A stretch of 38,809 nt of DNA from Streptomyces atriruber (GTDB lineage: Bacteria > Actinomycetota > Actinomycetes > Streptomycetales > Streptomycetaceae). The first letter of the stretch is position 1, and the number at the start of each line of letters is the position of its first letter. Below, piece after piece: positions 8,956-16,479 of this stretch. The notes under the pieces were generated by a model. The model was not told where the DNA came from and searched no databases. It worked only from the letters and a program-made list of their open reading frames with translations. Location of the stretch: NCBI RefSeq assembly GCF_001418325.1, contig NZ_LIPN01000299.1:1-38809 (forward strand). The letters run 5' to 3'. Both the position numbers and the translations under genes were made by a program.

Positions 8956-11400
8956 CTAGCGGCGGATGCGGGTCATCTCCGGGTCGAACAGGGGCTCCTC
9001 GGCGACCGTCGCGGGAACCTTCTCGCCGAAGTACTCGATGTGGACGCCTGTGCCCGTCTCCAGGGGCGGCAACCAGGCGTAGGCGACGCAACGGCCCAGG
9101 GTGTACCCGTACGAGGCGCTGGTGACGTACCCGGCGGGGACGCCGTCGGCGTACACGGGTTCCTTGCCGAGGACGACGGCGGCGGGGTCGTCCAGGAGCA
9201 GGGCGGTGAGTTTCCGCGCGGGCCGCCCGAGTCCTTCGAGCGCCGCGCGCCCCACGAAGTCGCCCTTGTTCATGCGGACGGCGAAGCCGACGCCCGCCTC
9301 GTAGGGGTTGTGTTCGGTGGTCATGTCGTGGCCCCACGCGCGGTACCCCTTCTCCAGGCGCAGGCTGTTGAAGGCGGACCGCCCGGCCGCGATCACGCCG
9401 TGCGCGCGCCCCGCCTCCCACAGCGTGTCCCAGAGCCGGAGCCCCAGATCGGCGGTCGTATACAGCTCCCAGCCCAGCTCACCGACGTACGACAGGCGCA
9501 TCGCGGTCACCGGGACGTGCCCGATGTACGTCTCCTTGGCCCTGAAGTAGCCGAACGCCTCGTGCGAGAAGTCGTCGCGGGTGAGCGGCTGGACGAGCGC
9601 GCGGGCCAGCGGACCCCACACGCCGACGCAGCAGGTCCCCGAGGTGATGTCCCTGAGATGGACGTCGTCGGGCGCGTGGCGGAGCAGCCAGTCGAGGTCG
9701 GCCGGGGAGTTGGCGCCCACCTGGAAGCGGTCGGCAGCGAGCCGGGCCACGGTCAGATCGGAGCGGATGCCTCCGGCCTCGTCGAGGAGGAGGGTGTAGG
9801 TGACCGAACCCGGCTTCTTCGCCAGGTTGTTGGAGGTCATGCGCTGCAGGAAGGCCAGCGCGCCGGACCCGGTGACCTCCAGGCGGCGCAGCGGCGTCAT
9901 GTCGTAGAGGGCGACCCGTTCGCGGGTGACGCGCGCCTCGGCCGCCGCGACGGGCGACCAGTGGCGGGCCGCCCAGCCGTCGCGGCCGTGCTCTTCGAAG
10001 CCTTCGGCCAGGGGGGCGTTGGCCTCGTACCAGTGCGGGCGCTCCCAGCCGCCGCCCTCCAGGAAGACCGCTCCGAGCTCCTGCTGGCGGACATGGAAGG
10101 GGCTGACCCGTAGGGGCCGTGGCCGGTCCATCGGCTGGAGCGGGTGGATGACGTCGTAGACCTCGACGAACTGCTGCGCGCCGCGCTCCGCCACATACGC
10201 GGGGGAGCGCTGGGCGTCTTCGAAGCGGGTCAGCTCGCAGTCGTGCACGTCGAGCGAGGGCCGTCCGTCGACCATCCACTCGGCGACCGCCTTGGCGACG
10301 CCCGCGGAGTGCGTCACCCACACGGCCTCGGCCAGCCAGAAGCCCCGCAGCGCACGGGACTCGCCGAGCACGGGCATGCCGTCGGGCGTGAAGGAGAAGA
10401 CGCCGTTGAAGCCTTCCGCGATCTCCGCCCCCTTCAGTGCGGGGAGGAGCTGTCGGCAGTCCGCCCAGCTGGGCGCGAAGTCCTCCTCGGTGAAGGGGTA
10501 CGACGACGGCATGTCCTCGGCGTCGTCGTACGCGGGGACCGTGAACGGGTCGACGGGCAGCGGGCGGTGGGCGTACGAGCCGATGCCGATGCGGTCGGTG
10601 TGCTCACGGAAGTACAGATCGCGGTCCTGGTGGCGCAGGATCGGCCGAGAGGCCTCCGTGCGCCGATCGTTCAGACCCGAGAGCTCGGGCAGGGGCGCCG
10701 TCTTCACGTACTGGTGGGCGAGCGGCAGCAGGGGGATGTCGACCCCCGCCATCCGCCCGATCACAGGCCCCCAGAACCCGGCCGCCGAGACGACGTGGTC
10801 GGCGGGGAAGGTGCCGCGGTCGGTGACGACGGCGGTGACGCGGCCGCCGTCGCGTTCGATGCCCGTCACGGTGTGCCGTTCGAGGAAACGTGCTCCACGC
10901 GCGCGTGCCCGTGCCATCTGTGCGCGGCAGGCGGGCACGGCGCGGGCGAGGCCGTCCTCGGGCGTGTACAGCCCGCCGTACACCTGGGTCTCGTCGATGA
11001 GCGGCCACAGCCCCTTGCAGCGCGCGGGGCCGACGAGCTCGGCGCGCACGCCCCAGGACGCGGCGAAACCGGCCTTGCGGTGCAGGTCGGCCCAGCGTTC
11101 GGGCGTGGTGGCGAGCTCCAGGCCGCCGACCGGGTTGAAGCAGGGGAGGCCGTCCACTTCAAGGGCGTTGAACTTCTCCACGGTGTACGTGGCGAACGCG
11201 GTGAGCGTCTTGGAGGGGCCCGTCCGGAAGACCAGGCCGGGTGCGTGCGAAGTGGAGCCGCCGGGCGCGGGCAGCGGCCCCTGGTCGAGGACGGTGACGT
11301 CGGTCCAGCCGCGGGCGGTCAGTTCGTCGGCGAGCGAGCAGCCGACGATCCCTGCCCCGATCACGACCACGCGGGGCCCTTCGGGCCGGTCGGGGTTCAC
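8956..11400 (-). CDS. dmg: Dimethylglycine oxidase (FAD domain plus GcvT-like folate domain)
   Basis: 814-residue fusion. Residues about 9-370 form the FAD/DAO domain, with GAGIVG at 15-20 and an STSHAPG motif whose His (H52) corresponds to the covalently flavinylated His of the family. A linker follows, then from about 430 to the end GcvT aminomethyltransferase-like domains (ELGWELY, SLRLEKGYRAWG motifs). Motifs and layout closely resemble Arthrobacter dimethylglycine oxidase, which oxidises dimethylglycine to sarcosine and passes the methylene group to tetrahydrofolate. Its GTG start overlaps the TGA of the upstream dehydrogenase gene (GTGA), so the two are translationally coupled. Sarcosine dehydrogenase of similar layout is the alternative. 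Confidence 0.88.
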   Translation of the reverse strand: MNPDRPEGPRVVVIGAGIVGCSLADELTARGWTDVTVLDQGPLPAPGGSTSHAPGLVFRTGPSKTLTAFATYTVEKFNALEVDGLPCFNPVGGLELATTPERWADLHRKAGFAASWGVRAELVGPARCKGLWPLIDETQVYGGLYTPEDGLARAVPACRAQMARARARGARFLERHTVTGIERDGGRVTAVVTDRGTFPADHVVSAAGFWGPVIGRMAGVDIPLLPLAHQYVKTAPLPELSGLNDRRTEASRPILRHQDRDLYFREHTDRIGIGSYAHRPLPVDPFTVPAYDDAEDMPSSYPFTEEDFAPSWADCRQLLPALKGAEIAEGFNGVFSFTPDGMPVLGESRALRGFWLAEAVWVTHSAGVAKAVAEWMVDGRPSLDVHDCELTRFEDAQRSPAYVAERGAQQFVEVYDVIHPLQPMDRPRPLRVSPFHVRQQELGAVFLEGGGWERPHWYEANAPLAEGFEEHGRDGWAARHWSPVAAAEARVTRERVALYDMTPLRRLEVTGSGALAFLQRMTSNNLAKKPGSVTYTLLLDEAGGIRSDLTVARLAADRFQVGANSPADLDWLLRHAPDDVHLRDITSGTCCVGVWGPLARALVQPLTRDDFSHEAFGYFRAKETYIGHVPVTAMRLSYVGELGWELYTTADLGLRLWDTLWEAGRAHGVIAAGRSAFNSLRLEKGYRAWGHDMTTEHNPYEAGVGFAVRMNKGDFVGRAALEGLGRPARKLTALLLDDPAAVVLGKEPVYADGVPAGYVTSASYGYTLGRCVAYAWLPPLETGTGVHIEYFGEKVPATVAEEPLFDPEMTRIRR

Positions 11401-12482
11401 AGGACCACCACCGATCGCAGCACCTCGCCGCGCCGCATCCTCGTGAACGCCTCCTCCACCTGGTGGAGCGTGATCGTCTCGGAGACGAATCCGCCGAGGT
11501 CGAGGCGGCGGCTGAGGTACTGGTCGACGAGGATCGGGAAGTCCCTGGTGGGCAGGCAGTCGCCGTACCAGGACGACTTGAGGGCCCCGCCGCGCGAGAA
11601 GAGGTCGATCAGCGGCAGATCGATCGTCATCTCCGGGTCGGGCACGCCGACCTGGACGAGCACACCCGCGTGATCACGCATGTAGAAGGCCTGTTTGTAC
11701 GTCGACGGGGTGCCGACCGCGTCGACGGCGACGTCGACTCCGTGGCCGCCGGTCAGCTCCCGGACGGCCGCAACCGGGTCGGTGCCGCGGGAGTTGACGG
11801 TGTGCGTCGCGCCGAACCGGGTCGCCCCGTCCAGCTTGGCCTCGTCGATGTCGACGGCGATGACGCGCCGGGCCCCGGCCAGGGACGCCCCGGCGACCGC
11901 GGCGTTGCCGACGCCGCCGCAGCCGATGACGGCGACGGTGTCGCCGCGGCCCACCCCGCCGGTGTTCACCGCGGCCCCGTACCCCGCCATCACGCCGCAG
12001 CCGATCAGCGCGACGGCCTCGGGCCGGGCCGCCGGGTCGACCTTCACGGCCTGCCCGGCGGCGACCAGCGTCTTCTCGGCGAAGGCGCCGATGCCGAGGG
12101 CGGGGCTCAGCGCCGTGCCGTCCAGGAGCGTCATGGGCCGGGTGGCGTTGCGCGAGTCGAAGCAGTACCAGGGGCGGCCGCGGAGACAGGAGCGGCAGGC
12201 TCCGCAGGGCGCGCGCCAGGCGATGACGACGCAGTCGCCCGGGACGAGGCCGTCGACGTCGGCGCCGACCACCTCCACGGTGCCGGCCGCCTCGTGGCCG
12301 AGCAGGAACGGGAAGTCGTCATTGATCGCTCCCTCCCGGTAGTGCAGATCCGTGTGGCAGACCCCGCAGGCCTGGACGGAGACGAGAACCTCTCCGGGGC
12401 CGGGATCTGGCACGACGATCGTCTGCACCTCAACGGGTGCGCCCTTCTTCGGGGCGACGACGGCACGGACCTCGTGGGGCAC
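11397..12482 (-). CDS. mscR: S-(hydroxymethyl)mycothiol dehydrogenase (formaldehyde detoxification)
   Basis: Zinc-dependent medium-chain dehydrogenase. Catalytic zinc ligands lie in the CGVCHTD and GHEAAG motifs; four structural-zinc cysteines are in CGACRSCLRGRPWYC; the NAD site is GCGGVG. The reaction in actinomycetes is oxidation of the formaldehyde-mycothiol adduct. I place the start at GTG 12482, giving 361 residues (the usual length), because AGAGGAG lies about 8 nt upstream; an upstream ATG at 12560 would add 26 untypical residues and run into the operator repeats. First gene of the betaine operon, where formaldehyde is released at two or three steps; that context supports the mycothiol-linked role over a generic alcohol dehydrogenase. 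Confidence 0.85.
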   Translation of the reverse strand: MPHEVRAVVAPKKGAPVEVQTIVVPDPGPGEVLVSVQACGVCHTDLHYREGAINDDFPFLLGHEAAGTVEVVGADVDGLVPGDCVVIAWRAPCGACRSCLRGRPWYCFDSRNATRPMTLLDGTALSPALGIGAFAEKTLVAAGQAVKVDPAARPEAVALIGCGVMAGYGAAVNTGGVGRGDTVAVIGCGGVGNAAVAGASLAGARRVIAVDIDEAKLDGATRFGATHTVNSRGTDPVAAVRELTGGHGVDVAVDAVGTPSTYKQAFYMRDHAGVLVQVGVPDPEMTIDLPLIDLFSRGGALKSSWYGDCLPTRDFPILVDQYLSRRLDLGGFVSETITLHQVEEAFTRMRRGEVLRSVVVL

Positions 12483-12499
12483 GGCCAGACTCCTCTGCT

Positions 12500-12557
12500 G
12501 TTGCGCACGGCGTGGCTGCGTTGTTGCGTAGTGCACGTTAGGTTGCGCTATGAGAGA
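12500..12557 (-). promoter_or_regulatory. Cluster of TTGCGC-type operator motifs upstream of mscR
   Basis: TTGCGC-ACG-GCG (12501-12512), TTGCGT-AGT-GCAC (12524-12536) and TTGCGC-TAT-GA (12543-12553) recur at 23- and 19-bp steps. The left half matches the motif near the iclR/ferredoxin start region. IclR regulators often bind several such sites, so this is the probable regulator target. Confidence 0.4.
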
Positions 12558-12647
12558 CATACTGGGAACGCCATCAAGAGGCCGTCAAGAGGGTGGAGCC
12601 AAGCCTTCGCCGTTCCTGGGAGCGCGCGGGGGCACGCGCACATGCGT

Positions 12648-12681
12648 GAGGGCGGAGCCGTGAACTCCCGGCTCCGCCCTC
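12648..12681 (-). terminator. Hairpin terminator after iclR
   Basis: Perfect 13-bp stem (GAGGGCGGAGCCG paired with its complement) and 8-nt loop, about 110 nt downstream of the iclR stop and upstream of the mscR promoter. No T-tract, as is common in Streptomyces. It would insulate mscR from iclR read-through. Confidence 0.65.
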
Positions 12682-12790
12682 GTGGGTCCGTACGCTGCGA
12701 CGCCGCGTCCGCGGACACCCGTGCCCGGCTCGCACCGGGACGGCGCGGACCGGGCACGGAAAATTCAGCACCCGTAGCGCGGCGAAGGAA

Positions 12791-13621
12791 TCAGAAGCCG
12801 TATCCCATCCGCCGGGAGAGCTCGACCGCGGCGGCGACGGTCCGCTTGGCGAGCTCGGTGAGGCGGTCGTCGGTCAGCCGGTAGACGGGGCCGGAGGCGC
12901 TGAGGGCGCCGATCACCTTGCCGTCGTGCGCGCGCACCGGCGCGGCGACGGCGGCGAGGCCCACCTCCAACTCCTCGACGGCCACGGCGAACCCCTTCTC
13001 CACCACGGCCTCCAGCTCCCCGCGCAGCGCCACCGTGCCGGTCACCGTGTGCTCGGTCAGGCGCGGCAGGGTGCGGGCCATCAGGCCCTCGCGCAGGGTC
13101 GTCGGCAGATGGGCGAGGAGCACCTTTCCGCTGGACGTGGCGTGCAGCGGGGTGCGCCGGCCCAGCCAGTTCTGCGCCGTCACCGAGGCAGGGCCGCGGG
13201 CCTGCATGATGTTGACCGCGGCGTCGTCGTCCAGGACCGCTATGTTGACCGTCTCGCCCAGCTCGTCCGCGAGCTCGCGGCAGACGGGGCCGCCCTCCTG
13301 CGAGATGTCCATGCGCACTGCCGCCGCCCCCGCGAGGCGGAGTACGCCCGCGCCCAGGAAGTACTTCCCGCGGTCCTTCGCCTGGCCGACCAGGCCCCGG
13401 TTCTCCAGCACGCCGAGCAGCCGGAAGGCCGTCGACTTGTGGACGCCCAGCTCATCGGCGATCTCGGTGACCCCGGCCTCGCCGTGCCGCGCGAGGATCT
13501 CCAGCACGCTCACCGCACGGTCCACGGACTGGACGGATCCGGCCGCCCCCTTCGACGGCCTCTCCCGCGGTTCGGCGCTGGACGCCCTGTCCTGATCAGC
13601 CTGTTTCCGGTCGCCCGTCAT
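12791..13621 (-). CDS. IclR-family transcriptional regulator
   Basis: 276 residues. An N-terminal polar tail (about 1-28) is followed by the winged-helix domain starting SVQSVDRAVSVLEIL and containing the helix-turn-helix VTEIADELGVHKSTAFRLL (about residues 49-70). The C-terminal effector domain (about 95-270) has the family's HATSSGKVLLA and GLAAVAAPVR segments. IclR proteins repress or activate catabolic operons in response to a small carboxylate or amine. It lies between the mscR-led betaine operon and the divergent ferredoxin/reductase operon, so it is the obvious local regulator; the effector (betaine, dimethylglycine or another) is unknown. ATG at 13621 is used; the SD is weak (AGGTGG about 14 nt away). 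Confidence 0.9.
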   Translation of the reverse strand: MTGDRKQADQDRASSAEPRERPSKGAAGSVQSVDRAVSVLEILARHGEAGVTEIADELGVHKSTAFRLLGVLENRGLVGQAKDRGKYFLGAGVLRLAGAAAVRMDISQEGGPVCRELADELGETVNIAVLDDDAAVNIMQARGPASVTAQNWLGRRTPLHATSSGKVLLAHLPTTLREGLMARTLPRLTEHTVTGTVALRGELEAVVEKGFAVAVEELEVGLAAVAAPVRAHDGKVIGALSASGPVYRLTDDRLTELAKRTVAAAVELSRRMGYGF

Positions 13622-13705
13622 ATCTGAACTCTCACCACCTGGCGGCTCGTTGAAGCCGCGTCTTCGGGAAGCCCTTGACGCGATGGGCGCCCCACCCGGA
13701 TTCTG

Positions 13706-13739
13706 TTGCGCATAGCGCTCCCTCGTGCGCCATGCGAAA
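13706..13739. promoter_or_regulatory. Twin IclR-type operator candidates
   Basis: TTGCGC-ATA-GCGC at 13706-13718 and TGCGC-CAT-GCGAAA at 13726-13739 both fit a TTKCGC-N3-GCGMAA palindrome and are offset by 19 bp. Similar half-sites precede mscR. Confidence 0.45.
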
Positions 13740-13758
13740 CATCATGTTACCGAAGGGT

Positions 13759-13772
13759 CTTGGTCCACCAAG
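13759..13772. promoter_or_regulatory. Perfect palindrome CTTGGTCCACCAAG
   Basis: Six-base arms around CC, 40 bp upstream of the ferredoxin start and overlapping the proposed iclR -35. It may be a second operator; no regulator is assigned. Confidence 0.35.
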
Positions 13773-13811
13773 GGCCCAGGACCGGGCCGAATGACTCCAA
13801 GAGGGGGGCCC

Positions 13812-14192
13812 ATGATCCCCGTATGCCGCCTTGAAGACCTCCCCGCGGGCGAATCCGTCCGCCTCGACACCACACCGCCCGTCGCGGTGTTCAACGCCGA
13901 CGGCGAGTTCTACGCCATCGACGACACGTGCAGCCACCAGGACGCCTCCCTGTCGGAGGGGTGGCTGGAGGGCTGTCTGGTCGAATGCCCGCTGCACGCC
14001 GCGTCATTCGATCTTCGCACCGGCAGTCCCACGTGCCTGCCCGCCCGCCGCCCCGTGCGCACCCACCAGGTGTACGTCGAGGACGGTGTCATCCATGTCC
14101 TCGTCGCCGCCGACGAGGGAGCGGTGGGCGCAAGTGCCGTGGGCGCGGGTGCCGCGCACGCGGGCGTCACCGAGAAGGGATCCGCCGCATGA
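13812..14192 (+). CDS. Rieske-type [2Fe-2S] ferredoxin
   Basis: 126 residues. Cluster ligands are C40/H42 (CSH) and C59/H62 (CPLH), the spacing of soluble Rieske ferredoxins that shuttle electrons to oxygenases. The C-terminal 25 residues are a Gly/Ala-rich tail. I chose ATG at 13812 because GAGGGGGG lies just upstream and the fold begins here with MIPVCRLEDLPAGE; an in-frame ATG at 13725 would add unrelated sequence across the operator region. The stop overlaps the reductase start (ATGA). Likely partner: the betaine demethylase encoded at 6649-7770, since no other oxygenase gene is in the window. Confidence 0.88.
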   Translation: MIPVCRLEDLPAGESVRLDTTPPVAVFNADGEFYAIDDTCSHQDASLSEGWLEGCLVECPLHAASFDLRTGSPTCLPARRPVRTHQVYVEDGVIHVLVAADEGAVGASAVGAGAAHAGVTEKGSAA

Positions 14193-15421
14193 GGACCGTC
14201 ATCGTGGTGGGCGCCTCGCTCGCCGGTCTGTACGCGGCCAGGGAACTGCGCGCCCAGGGGTTCGACGGCCGCCTGGTCGTCATCGGCGCCGAACCGCACA
14301 GGCCCTACGACCGGCCGCCCTTGTCCAAGGGCTTCCTCGACGGCACCGCGGACGAGGGGCAACTCCTCCTCACCGATGAGGAGGAGACGGCGGAACTCGC
14401 CGCCGACTGGATGCTCGGCACGCGCGTCAGGTCCCTGGACGCGCGCGGTCGCACGGTCGTCCTCGACGACGGCCGCACCGTGTCGGGCGACGGCGTCGTC
14501 ATCGCCACCGGGGCGTCGGCCCGACGGTTCCCCGGGCCCCTGCTCACCGGCGTCCATACGCTGCGCACCCTGGACGACGCCCGTGGACTGCGGGCGGAGC
14601 TGGCACGTGGTCCCCGCCGCGTCGTGGTGATCGGCGGCGGTTTCATCGGCGCCGAGACCGCCTCCTCGTGCGTGGCGCTCGGCCATGACGTCACCGTCGT
14701 CGAGGCGGCGCAGCTGCCGCTCGTGGGCCCGCTCGGGCCCGAGATGGCATCGGTGTGCGCACGGCTGCACGCGCGCGGCGGGGCCAGGCTGCTGACAGGG
14801 GCGGGCGTGGCCGGGCTCCGGGGCACGCCGACCGCTCGGGCCCGCGGCTCCGTCACCGCCGTCGAACTGTCCGACGGGCGGCTGCTGCCCGCCGACGTGG
14901 TCGTCGTCGGGATCGGGGCGACTCCCCACACGGGCTGGCTCGCGGGTTCCCCGCTCGCCGTGGACGACGGCGTCCTGTGCGACGACGGCTGTGTCACCGC
15001 GCTGCCCCAGGTCGTCGCGGTGGGCGATGTCGCCAGAGCGGGCGGGGTCCGTGCCGAGCACTGGATGAGTGCCACGGAGCAACCACGTACAGCCGTACGG
15101 AACTTGCTCGCAGGCCACACGATCGAGACCGTGCGTCCGCTGCCCTACTTCTGGTCGGATCAGTACGGCTCCCGCATCCAGTTCGCCGGACGGCGGGGCG
15201 ACGGCGACACCGTGCGCATCGTCGAGGGCTCACCGGAAGGCCTGGGCGGCCCGGACGGTCTGGGCGGCCCGGAGGGAGGCGGGCGCGGAGCGGGATTCCT
15301 CGCCGTCTACGAGCGTGCGGGACGGACCACGGCGGTCCTCGCCGTCGACCGTGCCCGCCCCTTCATGAAGCTGCGTAGGGGGCTGGCGGCCGACCGGGCG
15401 GCGGAGCTCGCCGGGGTCTGA
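14189..15421 (+). CDS. FAD-dependent ferredoxin reductase
   Basis: 410-residue pyridine-nucleotide-disulfide-type oxidoreductase like the reductase components of aromatic-ring dioxygenases. FAD site GASLAG near the N-terminus; RPYDRPPLSKG motif; NAD(P)H site GGGFIGAE; FAD-binding VVAVGDVAR near residue 280; C-terminal reductase domain with a Gly-rich GLGGP-type repeat insertion around residues 350-370. It should oxidise NADH and reduce the Rieske ferredoxin encoded immediately upstream, with which it overlaps by 4 nt. The pair forms a complete electron chain for a Rieske oxygenase. Confidence 0.88.
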   Translation: MRTVIVVGASLAGLYAARELRAQGFDGRLVVIGAEPHRPYDRPPLSKGFLDGTADEGQLLLTDEEETAELAADWMLGTRVRSLDARGRTVVLDDGRTVSGDGVVIATGASARRFPGPLLTGVHTLRTLDDARGLRAELARGPRRVVVIGGGFIGAETASSCVALGHDVTVVEAAQLPLVGPLGPEMASVCARLHARGGARLLTGAGVAGLRGTPTARARGSVTAVELSDGRLLPADVVVVGIGATPHTGWLAGSPLAVDDGVLCDDGCVTALPQVVAVGDVARAGGVRAEHWMSATEQPRTAVRNLLAGHTIETVRPLPYFWSDQYGSRIQFAGRRGDGDTVRIVEGSPEGLGGPDGLGGPEGGGRGAGFLAVYERAGRTTAVLAVDRARPFMKLRRGLAADRAAELAGV

Positions 15422-15476
15422 GGCCGCAGGGGCGCCGTCGCCCAGGTGTGCGTCCGCCGCGTCCTTTCGGCGCCGC

Positions 15477-16046
15477 TCAGGGGTGCGACAACCGCCCCGG
15501 CCCGCTGCGCCCTTGTATGCGGTCCTTGCCGCGCGCCGCGGCCCGCGCCTGACGGCGGGCCCGGCGCCGCTCGCGCCGCAGTCGCCGTGCCGTGCTGCTC
15601 GGCATCGACACCACTCCGTACCGCTGGTTCCACACCTGGCGGGTCACCCACACGTCGAGCACGCCCCACGTGGCCACGACCGTGCTGGCCACGCTGCTGA
15701 GCACCATGGGGAAGGAGAGCCACGAACCGGCGAGGGCGGACAGGAAGGCCACCATGGCCTGCACCAGCGTGATCGCCACTATGATCACGGCCCGCACCGC
15801 CGCCGTGCGGACCGGATCGGGCAGCCGCCTTCTGCGGGCGGGCTCCTCGACCCACAACGGCGGTCGTTGCTCAGCCATTTCGTGCTCCACGCTCTCGCGC
15901 TCCACGGATACGCGCCCCTGAGGGGCAGGCCTCCGTGCAGCAGGCCGCTGTGCGGCAGCCCCTTGCGGAGCGGTCTCCCGCGCCGCCGCGTCCTCGCCCA
16001 CCGCGCCGCTTCCCGACTCCCTGCGGCGCTCTGCCGTGCCCATCAT
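15477..16046 (-). CDS. Small membrane protein with two predicted transmembrane helices
   Basis: 189 residues from ATG 16046 (GGGGGAG about 8 nt upstream). An internal ATG at 15878 (MAEQRPPLW) with GGAG 7 nt upstream is an equally possible start, giving 133 residues and removing a low-complexity Ala/Arg/Glu tail. Two hydrophobic helices lie at about 84-104 and 109-132, with a very basic Arg-rich C-terminus (about 150-180). I recognise no family. It is convergent with the ferredoxin reductase gene and divergent from cvnA; no functional link is evident. Confidence 0.7.
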   Translation of the reverse strand: MMGTAERRRESGSGAVGEDAAARETAPQGAAAQRPAARRPAPQGRVSVERESVEHEMAEQRPPLWVEEPARRRRLPDPVRTAAVRAVIIVAITLVQAMVAFLSALAGSWLSFPMVLSSVASTVVATWGVLDVWVTRQVWNQRYGVVSMPSSTARRLRRERRRARRQARAAARGKDRIQGRSGPGRLSHP

Positions 16047-16479
16047 CTCGTCACTCCCCCCGCTGCTCGCGGCCGTTCACGGATCACGCTCCGGATCTGG
16101 ACCGGCTCCCGAGTGGCTGCCCGTTTTGCCGCGCTTCATGTCGCCTGCCCCGTGACGCGGCTCTCTGTCTCGGCTCTCTTCCTCAAAGACGAACGAGAGA
16201 TCCGAAAGATTCCCGTTCCGCTTCCGTCGAGCGAAGAATTCCGGCCAACTGGCGTGCGCACAAAGGCGGATGATCCACAGCGGCACGTGCCGCATGCTGG
16301 GACGCAATCTCCCGTAATGGAGGGACAACTAGGGATGTCCCTTTCACGTCACGGCTGAAAAGCGTTCGCATGCGCCTTCGAGTTGCCCGTGAGTCAGTAG
16401 TAGGCTCGCGCCGTTTGTTGACGCACATGTGTGCCCCTGGCCCGTGCAACGGCCTCAGGGGGCCGATCTGGGGGAGGCC
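16047..16479. promoter_or_regulatory. Gene-free region upstream of the conservon (433 bp)
   Basis: No supported gene. It must hold the promoters for the membrane-protein gene (left) and cvnA (right). A weak plus-strand candidate is TTCGAG (16377-16382), 18 bp, TAGGCT (16401-16406), about 70 nt before cvnA. A perfect 7-bp inverted repeat lies at 16321-16342. The local base composition is more AT-rich than the flanking genes. Confidence 0.3.
16321..16342. repeat. Inverted repeat AGGGACA-8-TGTCCCT
   Basis: Perfect 7-bp arms with an 8-nt spacer; the spacer end itself forms an alternative palindrome AGGGATGTCCCT (16331-16342). Lies 138 bp before cvnA and upstream of its possible promoter, so it may be a regulator site. 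Confidence 0.4.

Larger units (their letters stand above)
12483..12790. promoter_or_regulatory. Control region between mscR and iclR (308 bp)
   Basis: This gap holds no convincing gene. Near mscR it carries three GTTGCG motifs (12500-12505, 12523-12528, 12542-12547). A possible minus-strand promoter reads TTGATG (12572-12577), 18-bp spacer, TCATAG (12548-12553), so its -10 overlaps the third motif. A 13-bp perfect hairpin sits at 12648-12681, closer to iclR. The promoter assignment is only by eye; a TTGACG at 12583-12588 is an alternative -35. Confidence 0.4.
13622..13811. promoter_or_regulatory. Divergent iclR / ferredoxin promoter region
   Basis: Plus-strand candidate promoter: TTGACG (13675-13680), 18 bp, GATTCT (13699-13704). 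Minus-strand candidate for iclR: TTGGTG (13771-13766), 16 bp, TAACAT (13749-13744). Two near-palindromes of the TTGCGC-N3-GCGCAA type occur at 13706-13720 and 13725-13739. The first lies directly after the plus-strand -10, in a position suited to repression. Two further perfect palindromes are at 13738-13748 (AACAT-C-ATGTT) and 13759-13772. Confidence 0.4.

Noticed and set aside
15422..15476. Terminator between the ferredoxin reductase and membrane-protein genes
   Set aside because: Only a 5-bp stem (CGCCG/CGGCG) is visible, too weak to call.
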